From NCBI GenBank assembly GCA_029266655.1, contig JAQSWL010000012.1:1-57668 (forward strand): a stretch of DNA of 57,668 bases. Reading direction: 5' to 3'. The translations under genes and the position numbers were made by a program. This stretch comes from Candidatus Midichloriaceae bacterium. GTDB taxonomy: Bacteria > Pseudomonadota > Alphaproteobacteria > Rickettsiales > Midichloriaceae. Below are positions 1-7,214 of the stretch, piece after piece. The notes below the pieces were generated by a model. It made no database searches. It was given only the letters and a program-made list of their open reading frames with translations, and was not told the DNA's origin. Each line of letters starts with the position of its first letter. Position 1 is the first letter of the stretch.

Positions 1-75
1 ATTGTTTCATGGCTAAGTTTTGAAAGTTTTGTTGCAAAGATATTTCTATTACTTAGCCTGCTTCTTTACAACCTT

Positions 76-732
76 TTATCCATAACTCACGTTATAATAA
101 TTAGACCAGGTCATTGGTATGCCGATTCTACTGCTGTAGAACGTAATGAACCTAAAAGAGGATAGATAATCAGATTCAAACAAACCGTCTCTTTTATCTA
201 TATCTTTAGCTTCTAAAGCTTTTGAATTTTCTTTTTTCATTAATTTTTTTATGAGCTGCTCATCTTTGAAGATTTGTTTCAGTATAACATCCCAATTTGG
301 AACAAGCTCTACATTAAGCTTATAAGAGAATTCATCTTCCTGGCTTGAAAGATAAGTATTTATATTTTTTATATCATTATATTTAATATTAAGCTCTGCA
401 TTCGATAGGTGGGTGTAATAAAGAGCGAAGAAGGCAAATAATCCTATTAGTACAAAGCACTCTCTTGAAGTTATATTGCTTCCACACCAATACAAAAGTA
501 AGGTTAGGCCCAGTACACCTAATATATGCTCTTTTTGTACGTGATACTTTTTTGCCACTTCTTGATTAGCTAACATAAGACAATATATAAATCCTGCACA
601 AAAAAATGTGCTAAGAATAAATTTTGTATCGGATTTTGGTAAGTCTCCAATTAGGATAGATGCAATGGTTAATATTATAAGACCAAAAATTCCAATATAT
701 TTTTTAACTTTATCTTTGGTAAGATTATCCAT
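76..732 (-). CDS. Hypothetical membrane protein
   Basis: This 218-residue protein is not recognised. Its N-terminal half shows about four hydrophobic stretches (near residues 14-30, 38-55, 70-85 and 93-107), consistent with an inner-membrane protein. The C-terminal half is soluble, charged and Lys-rich. It starts at ATG 732 and ends at TAA 76. It lies outside the recognisable part of the integrative element that begins near position 900, and it could be host or island DNA. No function can be assigned. The AT-rich composition and low-complexity Lys/Ile usage match the rest of the host genome rather than the neighbouring element. Confidence 0.6.
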   Translation of the reverse strand: MDNLTKDKVKKYIGIFGLIILTIASILIGDLPKSDTKFILSTFFCAGFIYCLMLANQEVAKKYHVQKEHILGVLGLTLLLYWCGSNITSRECFVLIGLFAFFALYYTHLSNAELNIKYNDIKNINTYLSSQEDEFSYKLNVELVPNWDVILKQIFKDEQLIKKLMKKENSKALEAKDIDKRDGLFESDYLSSFRFITFYSSRIGIPMTWSNYYNVSYG

Positions 733-864
733 ATAAATGCCTTCACAATATTCTTACTTTTTGCCCAATAGAATACCTTATCACAATCTACCCTTATAAT
801 TTATATACCTTCATCCTCACAAAAATTGGTTAAAAATTAGTTAATTTCTAAAATGTTTATTAAA

Positions 865-892
865 TTGCATACGCTAGGGGGTAGGGTATAAT
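865..892 (+). promoter_or_regulatory. Candidate sigma70 promoter for the HGG-motif gene
   Basis: TTGCAT at 865-870 and a perfect TATAAT at 887-892 are separated by 16 bases. The start codon at 915 would lie about 15 bases after the predicted transcription start. No clear Shine-Dalgarno sequence precedes that ATG, so the message may be nearly leaderless. This call rests on consensus matching by eye only. Confidence 0.4.
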
Positions 893-914
893 AGATAATA
901 TCTAACTTAACCCC

Positions 915-1205
915 ATGCACCCAGGCGAAATTGTGACAGATTGGATAGAAGCTCTGATAAAAGCAAATAAAGCCCCAAGGTGCTTAGCAAAAACAAGGTT
1001 AGCTAGACTATGCCAATCTCCAGCTATGAAGAATGGTAGATGCCGTATGCATGGTGGTAAATCTCCTGGTGCTCCTTGCGGCAAAAAACATGGTAGGTAT
1101 AAAAGTGGCTTATATACCAAGCAGCAAAAGCTTAAACATTATGAGACAAATCAATTAATAAAAGCAACTAAGCTGTTGTTCTGCAAAGTAAATGAGGCGA
1201 TATAG
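915..1205 (+). CDS. HGGxSxG-motif small protein of mobile elements
   Basis: This 96-residue basic protein has the signature of the small HGGxSTG-domain family: a Cys near residue 33, then GRCRMHGGKSPGAP and a following GxYTK segment. Cys, Cys and His residues (CQSP...CRMHGG) could form a small metal site. Family members are found on prophages and integrative elements; their biochemical role is unknown to me. It is transcribed toward the reverse-strand element genes and converges with the 170-residue gene, leaving only 13 bases between them. The antisense frame at 902-1120 is a shadow. Confidence 0.65.
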   Translation: MHPGEIVTDWIEALIKANKAPRCLAKTRLARLCQSPAMKNGRCRMHGGKSPGAPCGKKHGRYKSGLYTKQQKLKHYETNQLIKATKLLFCKVNEAI

Positions 1206-1218
1206 GCTGCTTTGTAAC

Positions 1219-1731
1219 TTATTGGTTTTCCCTACTTTTAACGTTCCCGACAATAGCTTGACCGCCTTTATAAACATTAACATGCTCTACCGTCACTTTT
1301 TGCTCGGTGGGTCCCTTACCACGATATCTGTCTAAAGTGTCTAGCAATATAGCATAAGAGCGCGACAGTTTATTACCTTGGCTTAATGATGCTTGCCTTA
1401 CTTCAAAGTCTTGATCTGGGAGCATAGCCCGCCTAAAGCATTCCATAGATGCACTATGTAATGCTATCATCTGTCCAACAAGCATACCTTCAAGCTCATC
1501 ATTTGGTTTTGCACCACTCATAGCAACAAACATTGCATCGATCTTAGTCTCTTTAGCTCCTGGATTACTCTGAGCTAACCACAATGTACCAATAGTCTGG
1601 TTAACTAGAGTTTGAGTAAAGTTTTCGTCCCTAGAGCCACTTAAGTTTTGCATCATTTTTTTCTTCTGTTCTGCAATAACTTGCTTAGTAGCATTTTGAT
1701 AGATAGTTTGTGTTATTTTACCTTTAGTCAT
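1219..1731 (-). CDS. Conserved mobile-element protein, unknown function
   Basis: This 170-residue, mostly helical, soluble protein ends with the segment TVEHVNVYKGGQAIVGNV. I recall that C-terminal signature from hypothetical proteins of alphaproteobacterial mobile elements, but no function is known to me. A good ribosome site (GAAGG) precedes ATG 1731. It is the last reverse-strand gene of the integrative element, and it is separated from the upstream DUF3987 gene by 138 bases that contain an inverted repeat. Its position beside the HGG-motif gene may be a conserved pairing. A DNA-packaging or regulatory role is conceivable but not shown. Confidence 0.6.
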   Translation of the reverse strand: MTKGKITQTIYQNATKQVIAEQKKKMMQNLSGSRDENFTQTLVNQTIGTLWLAQSNPGAKETKIDAMFVAMSGAKPNDELEGMLVGQMIALHSASMECFRRAMLPDQDFEVRQASLSQGNKLSRSYAILLDTLDRYRGKGPTEQKVTVEHVNVYKGGQAIVGNVKSRENQ

Positions 1732-1774
1732 ATTTACCTTCTTTCATTAGAGATTTTGTAAATTCTATGTAGTG

Positions 1775-1854
1775 TGACAAAACCGCCAAAATTAACAAAA
1801 GTACCTATGCTAATATAAGTGTTGAGGGTTTTGGCTATTTTGACAGTTTTGTCA
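1775..1854. repeat. Inverted repeat, candidate operator or hairpin
   Basis: An 18-base arm at 1775-1792 beginning TGACAAAAC and an opposing arm at 1837-1854 ending GTTTTGTCA match at about 14 of 18 positions when inverted. A shorter nested pair, GCCAAAA and TTTTGGC, lies inside. The repeat sits in the 138-base gap upstream of the reverse 170-residue gene, so it may be a regulatory site, an RNA hairpin or an element replication site. No T-run typical of a terminator follows. Confidence 0.45.
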
Positions 1855-1869
1855 CGGGTAGCAGAATTA

Positions 1870-3369
1870 TTAAGTCTTTAATACCTCCCATAACCTAGGA
1901 TTCACTTTATAATCATTGCGGGGACGCCCTTTAGTACACACTGCAAGAGGAAGTAACCAGTTAGCTTCAACCAAGCTTTCAACTGCAATAGTGACCTTGT
2001 GGGGACTCCTTAAGCCCTCCAGGCGCGCATTGCGATAGACATCACGCACATTGATTAACTCAGGCTTGGTTTTAACAATGTAGCGAGCTAGCGTAGCTGC
2101 GAGTCGCTCTTCCTCAGATATAGCAGCATCTCCAAACACTCGTTCAGCCATAGGCTTAAAATAGGAATCAATAAGCAGTGCAGCAGCTTCTATAGCTTGG
2201 GTTCTAATATATTCTGGTTCTGGTTCCTCTGGCTTGACTGACCACCACAAAAACTCAAGATTCAATGCAAGCCGCAATAAATGACCAGGTGCCTTACCAT
2301 AGGAGGATTTGAGTAATCCACTGACATTTTGTTCAGCAACATAATGAGTTTCACGCCATTTCTGAAAAAAATCCGCCGCATCTTTTTCTAACGGTATTAC
2401 ACGTGGACCTGCTTCAACTTCGCTACTTACCGTTAACCCACTAAGTCTTTTCATAGCTTCTAAGATCAGTTCGTGATCCGCCTGTATGTATGGCCGAAAG
2501 GGAGGTATTGGGCTTGGCCAAAACCACAGAAACCTAGCAACTAACCCATCATCAGCTCCATTCATAAGACCTGATAATCTATCAGGCTGTATGCCGCCCA
2601 TAATGCTAGATAGCAGGTATGGTATGCGTATTGGTAGTTGATGCTTTACACGATCAATTGTGTAAGAACGCCCGCCATAAGATTCTATCCAAAAGGCTCT
2701 ATCTGCACCTTTGCCACCATACCTATCAAAGCTACCGACCCATCCAGATAGCTCATCCCTAAAGTTAAGCAGTCCTTTATTGTGTACTGAGAGCAGTAGC
2801 CCAAGTTTCTCAGAGCTTGAGTCGCTAACCAAGATGCGTGGTCGTATACTCTCAGGTGGCTCGTTTGCTTCTTCAGGCTTTGCCGGTATGTGACCCTTCG
2901 AACTATAAGCTTTTACAACTTCATCTTCCCACTTTTTCTTAGCGCACTGTGATAGCAGCAGATCCTTTTCCCACTTCTTATAGTCATCTTCAAAAGCATC
3001 AGCCATATCTTTCTCAATGACACGTATGACACTTAGCATTGGGTCAAGGCTTGGGCTCTTACCGCTTGATGGATCTCCAACTAAACCAATCCATAGGGCA
3101 GACGGTTCTTTCCAGCTATTCCAAGGTGCTATGCGGCGTGAATTGCCTATTAAGGCTGAGCCTACTGCCAGTAGCGAACCAGCTACATAATCTACAGGAG
3201 AGCCAGCGCCGCACGCAGCCTCAGATGCCCATTTACTCAATATAGGTCCGAAAATAGTTAGGGGGAACTGCGGAGGGGTGCTACGCCCCTCCAGCAAAAT
3301 AGTAAGATCGGGTGCAGGTAAGGTAACCTCGGCTCTCTCAATTTGAACTATTACATTGGTAACGGTCAT
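1870..3369 (-). CDS. DUF3987 (YfjI-like) primase/helicase-associated protein
   Basis: This 499-residue protein matches the DUF3987 family, replication-associated ATPase-like proteins of phages, satellites and integrated elements. A P-loop-like segment, GDPSSGKSP, lies near residues 97-105, followed by the ILVSD and LLNFRDELSGW segments typical of the family. The C-terminal 100 residues look like a winged-helix region. Its ATG overlaps the TGA of the upstream Toprim gene by four bases (ATGA at 3366-3369), so the two are probably translationally coupled and act together in element replication. Family length is usually 450-700 residues, so this copy looks complete. Confidence 0.8.
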   Translation of the reverse strand: MTVTNVIVQIERAEVTLPAPDLTILLEGRSTPPQFPLTIFGPILSKWASEAACGAGSPVDYVAGSLLAVGSALIGNSRRIAPWNSWKEPSALWIGLVGDPSSGKSPSLDPMLSVIRVIEKDMADAFEDDYKKWEKDLLLSQCAKKKWEDEVVKAYSSKGHIPAKPEEANEPPESIRPRILVSDSSSEKLGLLLSVHNKGLLNFRDELSGWVGSFDRYGGKGADRAFWIESYGGRSYTIDRVKHQLPIRIPYLLSSIMGGIQPDRLSGLMNGADDGLVARFLWFWPSPIPPFRPYIQADHELILEAMKRLSGLTVSSEVEAGPRVIPLEKDAADFFQKWRETHYVAEQNVSGLLKSSYGKAPGHLLRLALNLEFLWWSVKPEEPEPEYIRTQAIEAAALLIDSYFKPMAERVFGDAAISEEERLAATLARYIVKTKPELINVRDVYRNARLEGLRSPHKVTIAVESLVEANWLLPLAVCTKGRPRNDYKVNPRLWEVLKT

Positions 3370-4313
3370 TTTGCACCTCTCAGCAATACATCATTAAAGT
3401 CCCAACCTTTTTGCTCAGGCATAGCTACACTGACTGCATAGCCTTCAGCACGCAACCTTGTTGCTAAATGGTTAGAAGCATTAACACCAGCCTCATCGTT
3501 ATCAGCTACTATAATAATATTAGAAACTTGCTCAAGCGGCGGTAAAATGATATGTTGCATAGAGACTGCGGATAGAGCTGCCCATGTTGTTGTACCCGTC
3601 GCAAGGTAAAAACTTAAGGCTGTCTCTATCCCCTCAGCAATCGCAAGCTCTTCCCCAAAGGGCATTCCCAGCTTTACCGAGCCACCTTTAGCAGCGCCTA
3701 ACATCTTCTTGTTTGGATCAACAGCCGCTTTACCACTGCCATCAGGATTTAGAAACGTTCGATGTATAGCTATTACTTCATTACTGGATCCTATAGTGAT
3801 AGCTGCAACCATAGCAGGGTGATAGGTGCTAGTTTCAGAATGCTTCAGGTTTGAGTGACATCTAATAGAGTCGGGTATATTACCAGCATACCCTCTAACC
3901 CTTAGATACTTTTCAACTGGTACCCCATGAGCAGGCTTGGACTCATCCCAAATAGCTTTTGCAAATCTCTGTAAATTGCCCTTAGGTTGCTTAGGTGCAG
4001 GTTCAGCAAAGTGAACGTCAGCATCACAGAAAACTTCCAGCTCTCTTGCAGCCTCATATTGGCTTATACCTTTGACATAAGCGTAAAGGCTTATTATGTC
4101 CCCACCCTTTGCATCAGTAGCAAAATCACGCCAAAAACAGCCATTTGCAAGCTCAATAACTAAAGAACCAGGCTTAGTATCATTCCTAGTTGGGTTGAGA
4201 GGGTAGTATTTGCTACCTCTTGACTCACCATGGGGGAGTAAGCCTAGTACGATAGATATAATCTGATTTTGAGTAAGTTGAGATTTAACTATTTTGAATA
4301 TGGAATGGGTCAT
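3366..4313 (-). CDS. Toprim-domain primase of the integrative element
   Basis: This 315-residue protein has the domain order of phage and satellite primases. The N-terminal region contains WRDFATDAKGGDIISL, which is typical of the region that accompanies the primase zinc-binding domain, although an obvious Cys cluster is lacking. A Toprim domain follows, with the glutamate in AEGIET (about residue 222) and the acidic IVADNDEAG motif (about residue 266). It would make primers for element replication together with the overlapping DUF3987 protein. It lies three bases from the AlpA gene, so AlpA, primase and helicase form one reverse operon. Confidence 0.8.
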   Translation of the reverse strand: MTHSIFKIVKSQLTQNQIISIVLGLLPHGESRGSKYYPLNPTRNDTKPGSLVIELANGCFWRDFATDAKGGDIISLYAYVKGISQYEAARELEVFCDADVHFAEPAPKQPKGNLQRFAKAIWDESKPAHGVPVEKYLRVRGYAGNIPDSIRCHSNLKHSETSTYHPAMVAAITIGSSNEVIAIHRTFLNPDGSGKAAVDPNKKMLGAAKGGSVKLGMPFGEELAIAEGIETALSFYLATGTTTWAALSAVSMQHIILPPLEQVSNIIIVADNDEAGVNASNHLATRLRAEGYAVSVAMPEQKGWDFNDVLLRGAK

Positions 4314-4315
4314 AT

Positions 4316-4522
4316 TTACTTCCCTCCATTGCTATAAGCTTCGATACAAGCCATAATGTCTTCAACTCTCCAGGCTGTTATACGCCCTCCAAGTTTTACA
4401 GGCTTGGGGAAGCGTCCAGTTTTTACCCCATTCCATAAGGTGGTCTTACCTATTGGGAATATTTTGAGCATTGTTGATTGACGGATAAAACCTGCCTCTG
4501 GTATTAGATTTTTATTGTGCAT
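4316..4522 (-). CDS. AlpA-family phage transcriptional regulator
   Basis: This 68-residue protein is a MerR-like helix-turn-helix regulator of the AlpA type. The pattern of a short first helix, then IGKTTLWNGVKTGRFPKPVKLGG and AWRVEDI, is characteristic. In P4-like and other satellite elements AlpA controls integrase/excision and replication genes. The start is ATG 4522. A 7-base dyad (ATAGCTC/GAGCTAT) lies immediately upstream at 4525-4553 and is a candidate operator. It is the first gene of the AlpA-primase-DUF3987 run. Confidence 0.85.
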   Translation of the reverse strand: MHNKNLIPEAGFIRQSTMLKIFPIGKTTLWNGVKTGRFPKPVKLGGRITAWRVEDIMACIEAYSNGGK

Positions 4523-4524
4523 AG

Positions 4525-4553
4525 ATAGCTCTAATTGAATTGTGTGGAGCTAT
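4525..4553. promoter_or_regulatory. Dyad upstream of AlpA gene, candidate operator
   Basis: A perfect 7-base inverted repeat, ATAGCTC at 4525-4531 and GAGCTAT at 4547-4553, sits three bases upstream of the AlpA start codon. The 15-base spacing would place the half-sites about two helical turns apart centre to centre, which is suitable for a dimeric repressor. Autoregulation is an inference. Confidence 0.35.
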
Positions 4554-4643
4554 AATAAACACGTAAAAGAAAGCCAAGTTTGCTTCTTGGGATAATGGGA
4601 AAATTTTGGGAAGATTCTTTCAGGCTAAATTTCTTCTTATGGT

Positions 4644-5609
4644 TTAGGCGTTAGCAATTTTTGAAACCAGGTTTAGATATGTTTTATATGAAAGTTGTTT
4701 CGTCTTATCATAGCCCTTATCTCTCACAACAAAGCCAGTTTTAGTACTAATTGAAATAATGTATTCATACGCTAAATCGTCTTGGGCTTTTTTATTCATG
4801 ATAAATTTTCTTAGTTCATCTGCGTCAGGTGTTAAGACAAACTCTTTTTTGAATTCGTAAAAAGCCTTTCTAAGATCACTCACATGATCTTCCGTGTGGA
4901 AGATCTGTATAAAGCCCCCAGAGCAATTGATTTTATTATCAACTAAAGTTTTTTTAATTGTACGAAGATTTTTTAAGACTAACTCTCTATCTCTTAACAG
5001 ATCTTGTTTTGATGTGGTATATACAAACTCAGCTATATGGTCAATAATTTCTAAAGTAATTTTGGTAACACCTATAATGACATGTAAGTAAAGTAAGTGT
5101 CCCCCTGAAGCTAACGAGTAAATATTACTATATTCGTACCAGGCCCTCTTATATAACTCTCTTTCCCCTAGTTCTAAAATTTTGTTATGATACTCTGCTG
5201 TGATGTTGTTTTCATCGAGTTGACTTCCATTTATAAGAGCCTTTATAGCTTTCAAATGGGTGCTTGAGAATGATAGAATTTTTATTTTTGCCTTAGCTTC
5301 AACATATTGTTTTGCAACTTCATCTCCGAATTGCAAGGAAAGCTGGTTTATAAGTATTCTGTGATCATTTTCTGATTCTGCTTGCTTTTCCTTTTGGAAC
5401 ATTATATTGATTTTTTCATAAGTTTCCATATTAAGGTCATTGAAATATTCCATTTTGGCATGGCTAACAATCGAGTCACTTTCATTAGAGTCAAAGAACC
5501 GCCTATCTACTAACCAAGTGATTTTACGTTTTTTAATACAATCATATATATTAACTTCTACTTTAGTTTTCTCATCAAAGACCATAGGTTCCAATACTGC
5601 TTCACTCAC
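4644..5609 (-). CDS. Unknown cargo protein coupled to the integrase
   Basis: This 321-residue protein is not recognised. It is soluble and rich in charged residues, with long predicted helices and no signal peptide. A moderately hydrophobic stretch lies near residues 168-195. Its start codon overlaps the integrase stop in an ATGA at 5606-5609, so it is probably translated from the integrase message. It lies between integrase and AlpA, a slot that in satellites and P4-like islands often holds accessory or anti-phage genes. The coding sequence is more AT-rich than the flanking replication genes, which suggests independent acquisition. No catalytic motif is evident, and a defence role is only a hypothesis. 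Confidence 0.7.
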   Translation of the reverse strand: MSEAVLEPMVFDEKTKVEVNIYDCIKKRKITWLVDRRFFDSNESDSIVSHAKMEYFNDLNMETYEKINIMFQKEKQAESENDHRILINQLSLQFGDEVAKQYVEAKAKIKILSFSSTHLKAIKALINGSQLDENNITAEYHNKILELGERELYKRAWYEYSNIYSLASGGHLLYLHVIIGVTKITLEIIDHIAEFVYTTSKQDLLRDRELVLKNLRTIKKTLVDNKINCSGGFIQIFHTEDHVSDLRKAFYEFKKEFVLTPDADELRKFIMNKKAQDDLAYEYIISISTKTGFVVRDKGYDKTKQLSYKTYLNLVSKIANA

Positions 5610-6823
5610 GCCACTTCTCCTTTCTTAAATTTAACAAGCTCCCCATTGCTCCCAAGAGCATCCATATGGTCCGCATACCACTGCACCATATCACGTCTTT
5701 CCTTTAAATACTGCGCATGATTATACGCCCCACGTACTTTATTACGTTCTCCATGCGCAAGCTGACGCTCTATTACATCAGAGTTAAACCCATGTTCATT
5801 AAGTATGGTAGAAGCTGTTGAGCGAAAGCCATGAGCGGTTGCTTGACTGTGATAGCCTAGCCTATAGAGCATGTACAGGATTGTGTTTTCACTAATAAAA
5901 GAAGTTTCTGGCTTAGTACGACTCGGAAAAACAAAAGGCCTGGACCCATTTAGCCCCTTCAGTTGTTTTAAGATATCAAGTGCTTGCCTTGATAGCGGCA
6001 CTATATGAAGCTCTTTCATCTTCATGCGCTCAGCAGGTATGCGCCACTCAGCTTTCTCAAAGCTGATTTCAGACCACCTAGCGCCCCGCAATTCAGAAGA
6101 GCGTATGAAGGTAAGGATCAGTAGCTTAAGACCTAGCTTAGTTTGCAGCTCCCCAGTATATGCGTCTAATCGAGAAAAAAGCTCAGGTAACTCATCTTCT
6201 TTTAAATATGAAAAGTTCTCTTTCTTTCTGGTTTTCAGCCCACCACGTAAATCAGCAGTAATATCGCGCTCTGCTTTTGCAGTTATTACAGCGTACCTAA
6301 ATATTTGGCCGCAGATTTGTAGTAGGCGATGGGTGAGGTCAAGAGCATCTCGTTTCTCAACCTCTTTGATGGTAAGTAGTAACTCATGTGCGGTAATTTT
6401 ATTGATAGGCTTGCTTCCAAGGGCAGGGAAGATGTCAGCCTCTAGCCTTTTAAGTGTGTAGCTGGCATGCCTTGCAGTCCAACCCTCTTTTCTATTGTCT
6501 AGCCATTCACGAGCTATCATTTCAAATGTATTCTTAGTTTCAAGTTTGTGTTGGTGCTTCTTATCTTTCTTAGCTTGAGAGGGATTTATACCATCTCTTA
6601 GCATCTTGCGGGCTTCATCTCTTTTATCTCTGGCTTCAGATAGCGTTACTTCTGGATATACCCCGAATGCCAGTCGGTTTTCTTTGCCTGCGAATCTGTA
6701 CTTCATGCGCCAATATTTTCTATTATTGGGCATAACCTCTAAGTATAGACCTTTCTCATCTGCTAGCTTATAAGATTTTTCTTTGGGCTTTGCGCCTTTA
6801 CAGGCGATATCAGTTAGTGCCAT
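5606..6823 (-). CDS. P4-type tyrosine integrase
   Basis: This 405-residue site-specific recombinase catalyses integration and excision of the element. The N-terminal 90 residues are the DUF4102 arm-binding domain, followed by a core-binding SAM-like domain near 95-190. The catalytic residues are R241 (TFIRSSELR), H331 and R334 (HGFR), H357 and Tyr367 in AYNHAQYL. The length is usual for the family. It starts 162 bases from the 3' end of tRNA-Ser, the classic arrangement for tRNA-targeting integrases. Translation may be modulated by a hairpin spanning its ribosome site. The 3' end overlaps the unknown cargo gene. Confidence 0.95.
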   Translation of the reverse strand: MALTDIACKGAKPKEKSYKLADEKGLYLEVMPNNRKYWRMKYRFAGKENRLAFGVYPEVTLSEARDKRDEARKMLRDGINPSQAKKDKKHQHKLETKNTFEMIAREWLDNRKEGWTARHASYTLKRLEADIFPALGSKPINKITAHELLLTIKEVEKRDALDLTHRLLQICGQIFRYAVITAKAERDITADLRGGLKTRKKENFSYLKEDELPELFSRLDAYTGELQTKLGLKLLILTFIRSSELRGARWSEISFEKAEWRIPAERMKMKELHIVPLSRQALDILKQLKGLNGSRPFVFPSRTKPETSFISENTILYMLYRLGYHSQATAHGFRSTASTILNEHGFNSDVIERQLAHGERNKVRGAYNHAQYLKERRDMVQWYADHMDALGSNGELVKFKKGEVA

Positions 6824-6880
6824 GGGGGCATCTCCTTAATTTTAAATTGAATGCCCCCGTTTATGACCCCATGTGCCCCC
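6824..6880 (-). promoter_or_regulatory. GGGGGCA repeats and hairpin at integrase start; possible arm sites
   Basis: GGGGGCAT at 6824-6831 and ATGCCCCC at 6851-6858 form a perfect 8-base stem that ends at the integrase ATG. On the reverse strand the loop contains AAGGAG, the integrase ribosome site. A third copy, TGCCCCC, is at 6874-6880. The motifs could be integrase arm-binding sites, a translational switch, or both. The stem and loop are seen directly; the function is inferred. Confidence 0.5.
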
Positions 6881-6984
6881 GGATGACATTGAACTTGTTT
6901 GAGTCGTGTTGGAGGTTATTTAGAGCGGATGCGTTGATTTGTCTAGCTTTTTTGAACGAAAATGAACGGAGATATCCCTTGAAC

Positions 6985-7074
6985 TGGCGGATGGGGTGAG
7001 ATTCGAACTCACGGAGAGCTTGCGCCCTCGTCGGTTTTCAAGACCGGTGCCTTAAACCGCTCGGCCACCCATCC
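6985..7074 (-). tRNA. tRNA-Ser (UGA)
   Basis: On the reverse strand the gene has a 7-base acceptor stem GGATGGG/CCCATCC, a D-arm with GCCGAGCGG, an anticodon loop CTTGAAA giving UGA (serine), a long variable arm (GAGGGCGCAAGCTCTC) and a T-arm GTTCGAATC. CCA is encoded at 6987-6985. The long variable arm is typical of serine tRNAs. Its 3' end faces the integrase gene, so it is the probable attachment site of the element. I found no second copy of the 3' end within the window. Confidence 0.95.
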
Positions 7075-7214
7075 ATTCGCGTACAGGGGTTTTACCAAAT
7101 ATCGTTTCATATTTCAAGTAGTTTATCGTAATTATTTTATTCAGTTGATACAAATCATTTGAAGCTTAGTGATTATGAAGGTAAACTCCTATGTGTAAAA
7201 GCCGGTAAACCCTA

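Noticed and set aside
1-900. Second attachment site of the integrative element
   Set aside because: I looked for the tRNA-Ser 3' end (TGGCGGATGGGG and its inverse) and found no copy; the left boundary remains unknown.
3039-3245. Forward frames inside the DUF3987 gene and other antisense frames in conserved genes
   Set aside because: They are shadows of strongly supported reverse genes.
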